Assembly: GCF_001421355.1 (NCBI RefSeq)
Contig: NZ_LMKC01000005.1
Coordinates: 259,001-323,000, forward strand
Source of the DNA: Sphingomonas sp. Leaf9
GTDB lineage: Bacteria; Pseudomonadota; Alphaproteobacteria; Sphingomonadales; Sphingomonadaceae
Length of the DNA stretch: 64,000 bases
Reading direction: 5' to 3'
A program made the translations under genes and the position numbers. Within the stretch, counting starts at the first letter, position 1, and every line of letters begins with the position of its first letter. This document shows, one piece after another, positions 9,211-17,769 of this stretch. Below the pieces are notes generated by a model that had not been told where the DNA came from, searched no databases, and saw nothing but the letters and a program-made list of their open reading frames with translations.

Positions 9211-9520
9211 GCGTCCTCCTTGCCCTCGGCATATGGGATACGCACGCCGGGCCGGAACCCCGCAGGAGCGCCTTTCCTACAGCGCGCCCACCTGTCAGGC
9301 TCCGGCGGTTCTTTGACAGGGCCGACACCACATCCGCGTCACCCCGGACTTGATCCGGGGTCCCGCTTCTCGTCGACGGCAGAAAAAAGCAGGCCCCCGG
9401 GTCAGGCCCGGCATGACGGACATAAAACGCCACGAGTGTGAACTTTGTGAACTTTGGCCGAAAAACCGTTATTTTTCAACGACCCGTCACGCGCGACGCT
9501 CGCGCCCCGACCGACTTGCC
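9211..9520. repeat. non-coding gap with family A palindrome and a tandem 9-mer
   Basis: No gene is visible. 9337-9418 is a degenerate family A palindrome (CGTCACCCCGGACTTGATCC at one end, GGCATGACG at the other). 9438-9455 is an exact tandem repeat of GTGAACTTT inside CACGAGTGTGAACTTTG; the same 16-base CACGAGTGTGAACTTT occurs at 48072. Confidence 0.75.
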
Positions 9521-12196
9521 CTACCCGCTGTTACGCAGCGCCGTCGCGATCGCATTGATCGACAGCAATATCCCCTCGCCGATCCGTGCATCGGCCTCGC
9601 CCGCACGGTGACGCTTGAGCAGTTCGATCTGCAACAGGTTCAGCGGCTCGATATAGGGCGTGCGCAGCCGGATCGACGCCTCCAGCGCCGGGCTTTTCTC
9701 CAGCAGCCGGGTCTGGCGCGTGACCGACAGCAGCCCGTCATGCGTCGCCTGCCAGCCGTCGCGGATACGTCCGAAGATCGCCTGCCCCAGCGCCCTGTCC
9801 TCGACCAACCCGGCATAGCGCGCCGCGACGTCCATGTCGGACTTGGCCAACACCATCTCCATATTGGCCAGCGTCGCGGCGAACAGCGGCCATGCGCTCG
9901 CCATCTCGCGCAGCAGCCCCTTGTCCTCGAACCCGGTCAGCGCCGCGCCGACGCCGTACCAGCCCGGCAGCATGATCCGCGCCTGTGCCCAGCTGAACAC
10001 CCACGGGATCGCGCGCAGATCCTCGATCGCGTCGGACTTCTTCCGGCTGGCCGGACGCGACCCGATCTTCAGGCCGGCGATCTCGGCGATCGGCGTCGCC
10101 TGGCGGAAGAAGGTCGTGAAGCCTTCGGTGCCGTAGACGAGGCCGCGATAGGTCTTGAACGCCGTATCCGACAGCGCGTCCATCGCCGCGGCAAAGCGCG
10201 CCGCATCGGCCGGCGACAGCGTTTCCGGCTCTAGGCTGGCGAGCAAGGTCGCCGACGTCATCGCCTCTAGGTTCGTGACCGCACTGTCGCGGGTGCCGTA
10301 TTTCGCGGCGATCACCTCGCCCTGTTCGGTGATGCGGATGCGGCCCTGCACCGTGTCGTGCGGCTGCGCCCGGATCGCGGCGAACGACGACCCGCCGCCA
10401 CGCCCGACCGCACCGCCGCGCCCGTGGAACAGCTGCATCCCGATGCCGGCCTCCTCGAACACCGGCGCCAGCGCGGTCGAACCCTTCGACAGCTGCCAGG
10501 TGGAGGTAAGATACCCGCCATCCTTGTTCGAATCGGAATAGCCGATCATCACTTCCTGGTGCCCCCGCCTCCGCGCGATCGCGGCGACCTCGGGCAGCGC
10601 CAGCCACTTCGTCATGATCTCCGGCGCGGCCTCCAGATCGGCGACCGTCTCGAACAGCGGGATCGCCATGATATGCGCCTGCGGCTCCGCGCCCGGCACG
10701 TACAGCCCCGATTCCTTCAGCAGCAGATGGACTTCGAGCAGGTCCGACACCGACTGCGCCATCGACACGATGTAATGGCGGATGCACTCGCGGCCGTAGC
10801 GGGCATGGGCGGCGGCGGCTTCGCGCAGGATCGCCAGTTCGGAGGCGGTCTGTTCCGAATATTCGGCATAGGGGCTGACCAGCGGGCGGGGGCTTTCCAG
10901 CTCGCGCCGCAGCAGCGCGACCCGCGCGTCTTCGTCCAGCGCCTGGTAATCCGCCTCGACCCCGGCGACCTGCAGCAGCTCGGCGACGACGCTCTCATGG
11001 ATCACGCTGTTCTGCCGCATGTCGAGCGTGGCGAGGTGGAAGCCGAACGTCTCGACCGCGCGGATCAGGCGCCCCAGCGCCCCGCCGGTCGACAACGGGC
11101 CATTGCCCTCCTGCACCAGCCCGCGCGCCAGCGTCGCCAGATCGGCGCGGAACGCCGCCGGATCGGCATAGGGCTCGCCGGTCAAGTTACCCGGACGCGG
11201 CGCGACCTTGCCAGTCAGTTTCTGATGCGTCGCGGCGAGGCGCGCATAGACACCGCTGATCGCGCGACGGAATGGTTCGTCGGCGCGGCTGAGCGCATTG
11301 TCGCCGCTCTTGTCGGCCAGCGCCGCGATCGCGTCGTCCACCGCGACATGCTCGGTCGAAATCGACAGTTCCGCGCCCAGGCTGTGCAGCTGATCGAGAT
11401 AATAGCCGAGCACCGCCTCCGCCGCCTTGGCCAGCGCCAGGCGCATTGCCGGCGCATCGACGAACGGATTGCCGTCGCGGTCGCCGCCGATCCAGCTGCC
11501 GGGCTTCAGGAACGATGGCGGCCGCTCGCCCAGCACGCGCTCCCACCGGGCGTAGAGCGCGGGCAGCGTAGGGAGGAAGATGTCGCGCAGATAGCTGAGC
11601 GCCGTCTCCACCTCGTCCGCGACATACAGCCGCTCACGCCGCAGCACGCGGGTCTGCCACAGCAGCGCGATCTGGCGCAGGATCGCCTCGTCCACCCGGT
11701 CGCCTTCCGGCGTCTCGTCGCGACCCTGATCCTTCAACGCCAGCAGGTCGGCGATGCGGTTCTTGTGGTCGATCATCGACTTGCGCCGCACCTCGGTCGG
11801 GTGCGCGGTCAGCACCGGCGCGATCAGCGCGTGGTCGAGGAGCGCCCGCACCGCATCCGCGCCGATCCCCTCGGCCTTCAGCTTTTCGATCGCGGTGGCG
11901 ACGTCCGCGCCGGGCTCGGCGGCGATGCCCTGCCGGTCCTCGGCCAGGTTGGCGAGCATCGAGAACAGCATGAACCCGCGCACGAACGCGATCGTGTCGT
12001 CGAGGCTGAGGCTGTCGAGCCCCAGGTCGATCCCGTCCGCCCCCGCGACTCCGCGATGCCGGTCGACCGAGGTGGAGCGGATATGCTCGATCCGCTTGAA
12101 CAGCGCGTCGCCGCCATAGGTGCGGATGACATCGCCCAGCAGCCGGCCGAGGAAGCGGATGTCGGGATTGTTCGTGATGGGGGGCAGAGTCGTCAT
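9521..12196 (-). CDS. ppc: phosphoenolpyruvate carboxylase
   Basis: 891 residues, full length for the bacterial-type enzyme that carboxylates PEP to oxaloacetate and refills the citric acid cycle. Signatures: the catalytic His loop VLTAHPTEVRRKS at about residue 145, GYSDSNKDGGYLTS near 560, and the glycine-rich catalytic loop FHGRGGAVGRGGGSS near 605. The C-terminus ends in LRNSG, close to the family's essential RNTG. Start ATG at 12196 (MTTLPPITNNPDIRFLGRLL). Monocistronic by appearance; the next genes on both sides are separated or oppositely oriented. Confidence 0.97.
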   Translation of the reverse strand: MTTLPPITNNPDIRFLGRLLGDVIRTYGGDALFKRIEHIRSTSVDRHRGVAGADGIDLGLDSLSLDDTIAFVRGFMLFSMLANLAEDRQGIAAEPGADVATAIEKLKAEGIGADAVRALLDHALIAPVLTAHPTEVRRKSMIDHKNRIADLLALKDQGRDETPEGDRVDEAILRQIALLWQTRVLRRERLYVADEVETALSYLRDIFLPTLPALYARWERVLGERPPSFLKPGSWIGGDRDGNPFVDAPAMRLALAKAAEAVLGYYLDQLHSLGAELSISTEHVAVDDAIAALADKSGDNALSRADEPFRRAISGVYARLAATHQKLTGKVAPRPGNLTGEPYADPAAFRADLATLARGLVQEGNGPLSTGGALGRLIRAVETFGFHLATLDMRQNSVIHESVVAELLQVAGVEADYQALDEDARVALLRRELESPRPLVSPYAEYSEQTASELAILREAAAAHARYGRECIRHYIVSMAQSVSDLLEVHLLLKESGLYVPGAEPQAHIMAIPLFETVADLEAAPEIMTKWLALPEVAAIARRRGHQEVMIGYSDSNKDGGYLTSTWQLSKGSTALAPVFEEAGIGMQLFHGRGGAVGRGGGSSFAAIRAQPHDTVQGRIRITEQGEVIAAKYGTRDSAVTNLEAMTSATLLASLEPETLSPADAARFAAAMDALSDTAFKTYRGLVYGTEGFTTFFRQATPIAEIAGLKIGSRPASRKKSDAIEDLRAIPWVFSWAQARIMLPGWYGVGAALTGFEDKGLLREMASAWPLFAATLANMEMVLAKSDMDVAARYAGLVEDRALGQAIFGRIRDGWQATHDGLLSVTRQTRLLEKSPALEASIRLRTPYIEPLNLLQIELLKRHRAGEADARIGEGILLSINAIATALRNSG

Positions 12197-12326
12197 GGGG
12201 ACACTTGCTGCAATGCGGCAGGATTTCGGTCAAGGCACGATGTCGCGGGTGGCCTAAACCCCGGCCATCGCGTAGATCGCATGGCGCTGCGAGTGTTCGC
12301 GGCGAACCGTTCGAGGGAATTGACCG

Positions 12327-12770
12327 ATGCCGACGCCGATGACTGCCTGGTGGCAGATCTGGACCGATGCCGCGCGCACCGGGCTGCAATTCTGGGAAAC
12401 CATGGCCGCCTCCGCCGTGGTGATCGACCGGCGGATGCCGATGATCGATGCTGGGATGCGCAATCCGTGGACCGCCGATCATGTCGAACTGACCGGCATG
12501 GTCACCGAAAAGGCGACGGCCTTTGCCAAGGCGGGCGATTCGCTGGCCCACGACATGGCCGCGATGCAGACGCTGTGGTTGCAGGTGATGCAGGACGCCT
12601 GGTCGATCGGTACCGCCGGGCGGATGCCGACGGCGGGCAAGATGGCGGCGGGCAGCGACCGCGCGATGCGGCTGGCGGCGGGGATGATCGGCGCCGGCGG
12701 CCGCGCGCTGACCCCGATCCATGCCAGGGCGACGGCGAATGCCAAGCGACTCGGCACCCGAAAAAAGTGA
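12327..12770 (+). CDS. small phasin-like protein (tentative)
   Basis: 147 residues, no signal peptide, Trp- and Met-rich N-terminus, Lys/Arg-rich tail (HARATANAKRLGTRKK). The pattern NPW...HVELTGMVTEKATAFAKAG and the basic ANAKRL tail resemble small polyhydroxyalkanoate-granule phasins (PNP-x-EL-x-RMV-x-EK). The likeness is weak and the call could be wrong. phaB, scoAB and hbd elsewhere in the window make a PHA connection reasonable. It stands alone, divergent from ppc with 130 bases between, and convergent with the HAD gene. Confidence 0.5.
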   Translation: MPTPMTAWWQIWTDAARTGLQFWETMAASAVVIDRRMPMIDAGMRNPWTADHVELTGMVTEKATAFAKAGDSLAHDMAAMQTLWLQVMQDAWSIGTAGRMPTAGKMAAGSDRAMRLAAGMIGAGGRALTPIHARATANAKRLGTRKK

Positions 12771-12875
12771 GCGGGCGCTCACAAAGAATTGAACCGTTCG
12801 CCCTGCGTAACGTTTAGCCGATCGATCCAGGGTCCATCGACGAGCCACGCCATCCCGAAACCTCTGCCCCGTGCG

Positions 12876-13556
12876 TTACTTTCGCCAGTCGAGGACCGGC
12901 CAGCCCCGCTTGCGCGCCAGCGCCTTCAGCGGGGCGTGGGCGTTGACCGGGAACGGCTCGTCGGCCCATTCGAACACCGGCGCGTCGGACACATGGTCGC
13001 TGTAGAAGCGCACGCCCACGTCGCCGCGCGCGATGCCGCGCCCGGCCGCCCATGCCTCGATCGCGCGCAGCTTGGCCACGCCGTAGCAATTCTCGCCATC
13101 GATCCGCGCCAGCACGTTGCCGCCCTCGCCCCGCGCCGTTTCGGTCGCGATCACCGCGTCGAACCCCAGCAGGTTCGCGATCTCCTGCGCATAGAATCGG
13201 TAGGACGCGGTGGCGAGGACCAGCATCCGCCCCTCCGCCCGATCCGCCTCGATCCGCGCCCGCGCGCCGTCGAGCAGGCCGGTCGCGACCGTCGCCCGGG
13301 CAAAGGCGCGCGCCGTTTCGATCAGCCGCGCATCGGGCACTGCGCGCCCCAGCACCAGGCGGTGGGTCAGTTCCTTCAACCGGTCGCGGCCATAGAATTT
13401 CAGGGCATAGCCGGCGACCGCGATCCCCGCGATCGGCAGCAGCCACAACGCACCCCGGCCGCGTTCCTTCAACGCATGGCGCAGGAACGGCGTCCACGTC
13501 GCGACGCGGGTGATGGTCTTGTCCATGTCATAGATGGCGAGGTCGGGATGGCCCAT
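12876..13556 (-). CDS. HAD-superfamily IB phosphatase
   Basis: 226-residue hydrolase of the SerB/PGP-like subfamily. Motif I is YDMDKTITR (nucleophile and acid/base Asp), motif II lies in LVLATASYRFYA, and motif IV is FYSDHVSDAPVFEWA (metal Asp). A hydrophobic stretch (ALWLLPIAGIAVAGYAL) sits in the cap region, as in HAD-IB proteins that act on phospholipid or phosphoserine substrates. The ATG at 13556 gives the usual ten-residue lead to motif I. It is divergent from the mla-type operon (57 bases). The substrate is not known. Confidence 0.87.
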   Translation of the reverse strand: MGHPDLAIYDMDKTITRVATWTPFLRHALKERGRGALWLLPIAGIAVAGYALKFYGRDRLKELTHRLVLGRAVPDARLIETARAFARATVATGLLDGARARIEADRAEGRMLVLATASYRFYAQEIANLLGFDAVIATETARGEGGNVLARIDGENCYGVAKLRAIEAWAAGRGIARGDVGVRFYSDHVSDAPVFEWADEPFPVNAHAPLKALARKRGWPVLDWRK

Positions 13557-13612
13557 ATGCCTTGCGCGTACCACCTTGCCGCGACGCCGCAAATCGCCGA
13601 TGAGGGGTGCCG

Positions 13613-14722
13613 ATGAGCGCTTCCGCCGATTTTTCGCACGACCGGGCCGATGACGGGGGCGTCCTGCGCTTCACCGGCGACCTGTCGCTGGCCCATGTCG
13701 GCGACCTGCCCGAACGGCTGAACGCCGTCGACGGGCCGGTCAACCGCATAGACCTGTCGCGGGTCGACCGGATCGATACGGTCGGCGCGTGGCTGATCCA
13801 CCGTTTCGCCCGCGACCGCGACGTCACGATCGACGGGCTGAGCGACGACAGCCGCCACCTGTTCGATCAGGTCGCCGCCGCCGACGATCCCGTCGTCCGC
13901 AAGGACAAGGCGCTCAGCCCGCCCTTGCGCGTACTGGAGGAAATCGGCGACGCGGTATCGGGCAGCGGGCGACAGTTGCTCGGCCTGCTCGGCTTCATGG
14001 GCGCGACCGTGATCGCGTTCGGCAACGTCCTGCGCCATCCGCGCCGCTTCCGCTTCAACGCGACGGTGCAGCGGTTCGAGGTCGTCGGCGTCTCCGCGCT
14101 CGGCATCATCGGGCTGATGAGCTTCCTGATCGGGATGGTCATCGCGCAGCAGGGCGCGGTGCAGCTGCGCCAGTTCGGTGCGGAGGTGTTCACGATCAAC
14201 CTGATCGGGCGGCTGACCTTCCGCGAGCTGGGCGTGCTGATGACCGCGATCATGGTCGCCGGGCGTTCCGGATCGGCGTTCGCGGCACAGCTCGGCACGA
14301 TGAAGCTGACCGAGGAAATCGACGCGATGCGCACCATCGGCGTGTCGCCGATGGAGGCGCTGGTGTTGCCGCGCGTCATCGCCGCGATCGTGATGATGCT
14401 GCTGCTCGGCTTCTACGCCTCGATCATCGCGATCATCGGCGGCGGACTGCTCAGCTGGGCGCAGCTCGGCATTCCGCCGATCACCTTCGTCACCCGTATC
14501 CGCGAAGTCGTGCCGATCACCGACCTCTATATCGGCATCATCAAGGCGCCGGTGTTCGGTGCGATCATCGGCATCGCCGGCTGTTTCCACGGCATGCAGG
14601 TCGAAAGCGACGCCGAACAGGTCGGCAATCGCACGACGGCGGCGGTGGTGCAGGCGATCTTCCTCGTGATCGTGCTCGACGCGTTCTTCGCCATCTTCTT
14701 CGCATGGATCGGCTGGATATGA
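13613..14722 (+). CDS. mlaE: MlaE-family lipid ABC transporter permease with N-terminal STAS domain
   Basis: 369 residues. About 95 N-terminal residues look like a STAS domain (GDLSLAHVGDLPERL, IDLSRVDRIDTVGAWLIHRF), the role played by separate MlaB in E. coli. The rest is the MlaE permease with five membrane helices and the conserved MVIAQQGAVQLRQFGAEVF and AIMVAGRSGSAFAAQLGTMK elbow/coupling region. Together with MlaF and MlaD it should move phospholipids between inner and outer membrane. A GTG at 13607 is an alternative start. The stop overlaps the mlaF start (ATGA), so translation is coupled. Confidence 0.93.
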   Translation: MSASADFSHDRADDGGVLRFTGDLSLAHVGDLPERLNAVDGPVNRIDLSRVDRIDTVGAWLIHRFARDRDVTIDGLSDDSRHLFDQVAAADDPVVRKDKALSPPLRVLEEIGDAVSGSGRQLLGLLGFMGATVIAFGNVLRHPRRFRFNATVQRFEVVGVSALGIIGLMSFLIGMVIAQQGAVQLRQFGAEVFTINLIGRLTFRELGVLMTAIMVAGRSGSAFAAQLGTMKLTEEIDAMRTIGVSPMEALVLPRVIAAIVMMLLLGFYASIIAIIGGGLLSWAQLGIPPITFVTRIREVVPITDLYIGIIKAPVFGAIIGIAGCFHGMQVESDAEQVGNRTTAAVVQAIFLVIVLDAFFAIFFAWIGWI

Positions 14723-15570
14723 GCGACGACAACGACGCCATCATCCGCGTGCGCGGCCTGAAGAACGTGTTCGGCGATCAGGTCATCCACGACAATCTCG
14801 ACCTCGACGTGCGGCGTGGCGAAATCCTCGGCGTGGTCGGTGGGTCGGGCACCGGCAAGTCGGTGCTGATGCGTTCGATCATCGGGTTGCAGACCCCGGC
14901 GGCCGGCACGATCGAGGTCTTCGGCGAGAACACGATCGGCCGCGAGGAAACCGAAGCGACCGAAATCCGCAAGAAATGGGGCGTGCTGTTCCAGGGCGGG
15001 GCGCTGTTCTCCACGCTGACCGTCGCCGAAAACGTGCAGGTCCCGCTGAAGGAATTCTACCCGAAGCTGAAGCCTGCGCTGCTCGAGGAAATCGCCGGGT
15101 ACAAGGTCGTGATGACCGGCCTGCCCGCCAATGCCGGCCCGAAATATCCGAGCGAATTGTCGGGCGGCATGAAGAAGCGCGCCGGCTTGGCGCGCGCCCT
15201 CGCGCTCGACCCGCAGCTGCTGTTCCTCGACGAACCGACCGCCGGCCTCGATCCGATCGGCGCGGCGGCGTTCGACGACCTGACCGCCTCACTGCAAAAG
15301 ACGCTGGGGCTGACCGTCTTCCTCATCACCCATGACCTCGACACGCTGCACGCCATCTGTGACCGGGTGGCGGTGCTGGCGGACAAGAAGGTTATCGCCG
15401 TCGGCACGATCGACGAACTGCTCGCGCTGGATCACCCGTGGATCCAGGAATATTTCAATGGACCCCGTGGCCGCACCGCGACCGATGCGCAGGATCGCAT
15501 CGCCCAGGCGCGCGACCACAACCGCGATACCGGCACCGATCCGGTGTCGCCGCAAGCCCAGAGGCGCTGA
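14719..15570 (+). CDS. mlaF: MlaF-type ABC ATPase
   Basis: 283-residue ATPase powering the MlaE permease. Walker A GGSGTGKSVLMRSI, Q-loop FQGGALFSTLTV, ABC signature LSGGMKKRAGLARAL, Walker B LLFLDEPTAGLDP and H-loop LITHDLDTL are all present. The start ATG at 14719 overlaps the mlaE stop and its own stop overlaps the mlaD start (TGATG). The C-terminal 25 residues (RTATDAQDRIAQARDHNRDT) are a charged extension beyond the usual end; the E. coli homologue uses a C-terminal tail for dimer contacts, so this may do likewise. Confidence 0.95.
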   Translation: MSDDNDAIIRVRGLKNVFGDQVIHDNLDLDVRRGEILGVVGGSGTGKSVLMRSIIGLQTPAAGTIEVFGENTIGREETEATEIRKKWGVLFQGGALFSTLTVAENVQVPLKEFYPKLKPALLEEIAGYKVVMTGLPANAGPKYPSELSGGMKKRAGLARALALDPQLLFLDEPTAGLDPIGAAAFDDLTASLQKTLGLTVFLITHDLDTLHAICDRVAVLADKKVIAVGTIDELLALDHPWIQEYFNGPRGRTATDAQDRIAQARDHNRDTGTDPVSPQAQRR

Positions 15571-16538
15571 TGGAAACCCGGTCGAACCATGTCCTTGTCG
15601 GCGCGGTGGTGCTGATCCTGCTGACCATGCTGGCGCTGTTCACCGTGTGGCTCGCCCGCGTCGGCGGCGGTCATGAAAAGGAATATGACGTCTTCTTTAA
15701 ACAAGGCGTCGATGGCCTTGCCAAGGGGTCGCCCGTGTCCTTCTCCGGCGTGCCGGTGGGCCAGGTCGAGGATATCGCGTTGTGGCCGAAGGACCCGCAG
15801 TTCGTCCGCGTCCGGCTGAAGGTGAAGGAAGAAACTCCGGTCCTGCTCGGCACGACCGCGACGATGGTCGGCAGCTTCACCGGTGTCTCGACGATCACGC
15901 TGGACGGCGCGGTTAAGGGCGCTCCGCCGATCGCCTGCCCCGAAGCGAACCCGGAACAGGTCTGCCCGATGGGCGTGCCGGTGATCCCGCCCAAGGCCGG
16001 CGGCGTCGCCGCGCTGCTCAGCTCTGCGCCGCAGCTGCTCGAACGCGTCACCACGCTGACCGAACGGCTGGCCGACGTGCTGTCCGATCGGAACCAGAAC
16101 TCGATCGCCGCGATCCTCGACAGCACCAACCGGCTGACCGACGCGCTGGCCGATCGTGGGCCGGAAATCGCCGCGACGCTGGCCGAAACCCGCATCGCGA
16201 TCCAGCGCGCGGGCGTCGCTTCGCAGCAGATCGGCGATCTGGCCGCGACGACCAACGGCGTGCTGTCGCAGGACATCAAGCCGACGATCCAGCAGCTCAA
16301 CCGCACCATCGCCAGCGCGCAGAAGAGCGCCGACACGCTGAACGACGCGATCGGCGATGCGAAACCGGGGCTGCAGGCGTTCAGCAAGCAGACGATCCCG
16401 CAGGTGAACCAGCTGGTCGGCGACCTGCGCGCGATGACCGGCGCACTCGCCTCGGTCGCGGAAAAGGTCGATCAGGGCGGCGCGACCGCGCTGGTCGGTC
16501 GCTCGAAGCTGCCCGACTACGACCCCAAGAAGAAGTGA
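15570..16538 (+). CDS. mlaD: MlaD/MCE-domain substrate-binding protein
   Basis: 322 residues, anchored by one N-terminal membrane helix (LVGAVVLILLTMLALFTVWL). An MCE domain follows (KEYDVFFKQGVDGLAKGSPV, SFSGVPVGQVEDIAL, GSFTGVSTITLDG). Residues 130-310 form a long helical, probably coiled-coil region with repeated LxxT/LAD heptad-like segments; MCE proteins of this build assemble hexameric rings that carry lipid across the periplasm. It is third in the operon. Its stop overlaps the region before the lipoprotein gene. Confidence 0.93.
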   Translation: METRSNHVLVGAVVLILLTMLALFTVWLARVGGGHEKEYDVFFKQGVDGLAKGSPVSFSGVPVGQVEDIALWPKDPQFVRVRLKVKEETPVLLGTTATMVGSFTGVSTITLDGAVKGAPPIACPEANPEQVCPMGVPVIPPKAGGVAALLSSAPQLLERVTTLTERLADVLSDRNQNSIAAILDSTNRLTDALADRGPEIAATLAETRIAIQRAGVASQQIGDLAATTNGVLSQDIKPTIQQLNRTIASAQKSADTLNDAIGDAKPGLQAFSKQTIPQVNQLVGDLRAMTGALASVAEKVDQGGATALVGRSKLPDYDPKKK

Positions 16539-16561
16539 TGCGGACAAGGATGAGGGCCCCC

Positions 16562-17140
16562 ATGAAGAAGCTGTCGGTTCTGCTACTCCTGCCGCTGGCG
16601 GCCTGTATCCGCTTCGGGGCGGAACCGCCGCCTGCGCTGCTGACGCTGACGCCCGCCGCGCCGATCGCCGCCGGGCAGACGCAGAATTCGGCCGCCGCGC
16701 GTTCGATCACGGTACAGGTGCCGGTCGTGCCGCAGGAACTGGCCGTGACCCGCGTGCCGGTGCAGTCCAGCCCGACGACCATCGCCTATGTGAAGGAAGC
16801 GCAGTGGGTCGAACCGCCTGCGCGTCTCTTCGCCCGACTGCTGTCGGACACGCTGACGTCGCGCGCGAACATGGTGGTGCTGAGCCCGCGTCAGGGCTTC
16901 ACCGATCCGGGCGCGCAGCTGTCGGGCGAGCTGCGCGAGTTCGGCATCGATGCCAGCCGCAACGAAGCGGTGGTCGTGTATGACGCGACGTTGCAGCGGG
17001 TGAACGCCACGACCTTCGAAAAGCGTCGCTTCGAATCGCGCGTACCGGTGACCGCGATCGACGCGAACAGCGTCGGCCCGGCCATCAACCAGGCCGCGAA
17101 CACCGTCTCCGCCGCCGTCGCCGACTGGGTGCGGGGCTAA
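16562..17140 (+). CDS. PqiC/YmbA-like ABC-transport auxiliary lipoprotein
   Basis: Lipoprotein of 192 residues with a clear lipobox (KKLSVLLLLPLAAC). The mature part matches the DUF330/ABC-type transport auxiliary family: ITVQVPVVPQELAVTRVPVQ, AQWVEPPARLFARLLSDTL. Such proteins sit in the outer membrane as the partner of MCE tunnels (PqiC for PqiB). Here it takes the place that periplasmic MlaC has in E. coli. I prefer the ATG at 16562, with GAGG upstream, over upstream in-frame ATGs at 16538 and 16550 because the signal sequence starts there. Confidence 0.88.
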   Translation: MKKLSVLLLLPLAACIRFGAEPPPALLTLTPAAPIAAGQTQNSAAARSITVQVPVVPQELAVTRVPVQSSPTTIAYVKEAQWVEPPARLFARLLSDTLTSRANMVVLSPRQGFTDPGAQLSGELREFGIDASRNEAVVVYDATLQRVNATTFEKRRFESRVPVTAIDANSVGPAINQAANTVSAAVADWVRG

Positions 17141-17151
17141 GGCTACCCTAG

Positions 17152-17766
17152 ATGGCGCTGCATAGCTGGCTGTTGTTCCTGGCGGCCGTGGTCGTGCTGT
17201 GCGGCACGCCCGGCCCCAACATGCTGCACGTCCTGACGCGTAGCGTGGCGCTGGGCTGGCGCGGCAGCCTGCCGGCGATGGCCGGGTGCCTCACCGCGCT
17301 GGTGGGGGTGCTGGCGGCATCGGCGGCCGGCCTGACCGCGCTGTTGACCGCCGTGCCGGGTCTGTTCGACGTGCTGCGCTATGCCGGCGCGGCGTATCTG
17401 GCGTGGCTAGGCTTGCGCGCCTGGACGGCCAAGGCGTCGCCGGCGGATGCGATGCCGACCGACCTGCCCCGCGCGCACCTGTTCCGCGGCGGCTTCCTGG
17501 TCGGGATCAGCAACCCCAAGCTGCTGCTGTTTGCGACCGCGTTCCTCCCGCAGTTCGTCGATCCCGCCCGGCCGCAGGCGCCGCAGTTCGCGATCCTCGT
17601 CGCGACCTTCGCGGTGGTCGAATGCCTGTGGTACGCCGCCTATGCGCTGGGCGGCAGTTCGATCGCCCGCCACCTGACCCGCCCGCGCGTCCGCCGCTGG
17701 TTCGACCGCGCGACCGGCGGAATCTTCCTGGGGTTCAGCGCCGCGCTGCTCGCCTCGCGCGCCTGA
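17152..17766 (+). CDS. LysE/RhtB-family amino-acid exporter
   Basis: 204-residue inner-membrane protein with six hydrophobic segments. The family's N-terminal signature is present (LCGTPGPNMLHVLTRSVALG), as is FRGGFLVGISNPKLLLFATAFLPQFV in the middle. RhtB-type transporters export homoserine, threonine or related amino acids; which one cannot be told. It begins 11 bases after the lipoprotein gene and could be read through from the mla operon. The stop lies in a palindrome GCCTGATCGTCAGGC that also holds the stop of the convergent cyclophilin gene. Confidence 0.9.
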   Translation: MALHSWLLFLAAVVVLCGTPGPNMLHVLTRSVALGWRGSLPAMAGCLTALVGVLAASAAGLTALLTAVPGLFDVLRYAGAAYLAWLGLRAWTAKASPADAMPTDLPRAHLFRGGFLVGISNPKLLLFATAFLPQFVDPARPQAPQFAILVATFAVVECLWYAAYALGGSSIARHLTRPRVRRWFDRATGGIFLGFSAALLASRA

Positions 17767-17769
17767 TCG

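Noticed and set aside
10358..12817. Very long open frame opposite ppc
   Set aside because: It is an antisense shadow in GC-rich code: arginine-rich translation without recognisable domains, fully covered by ppc.
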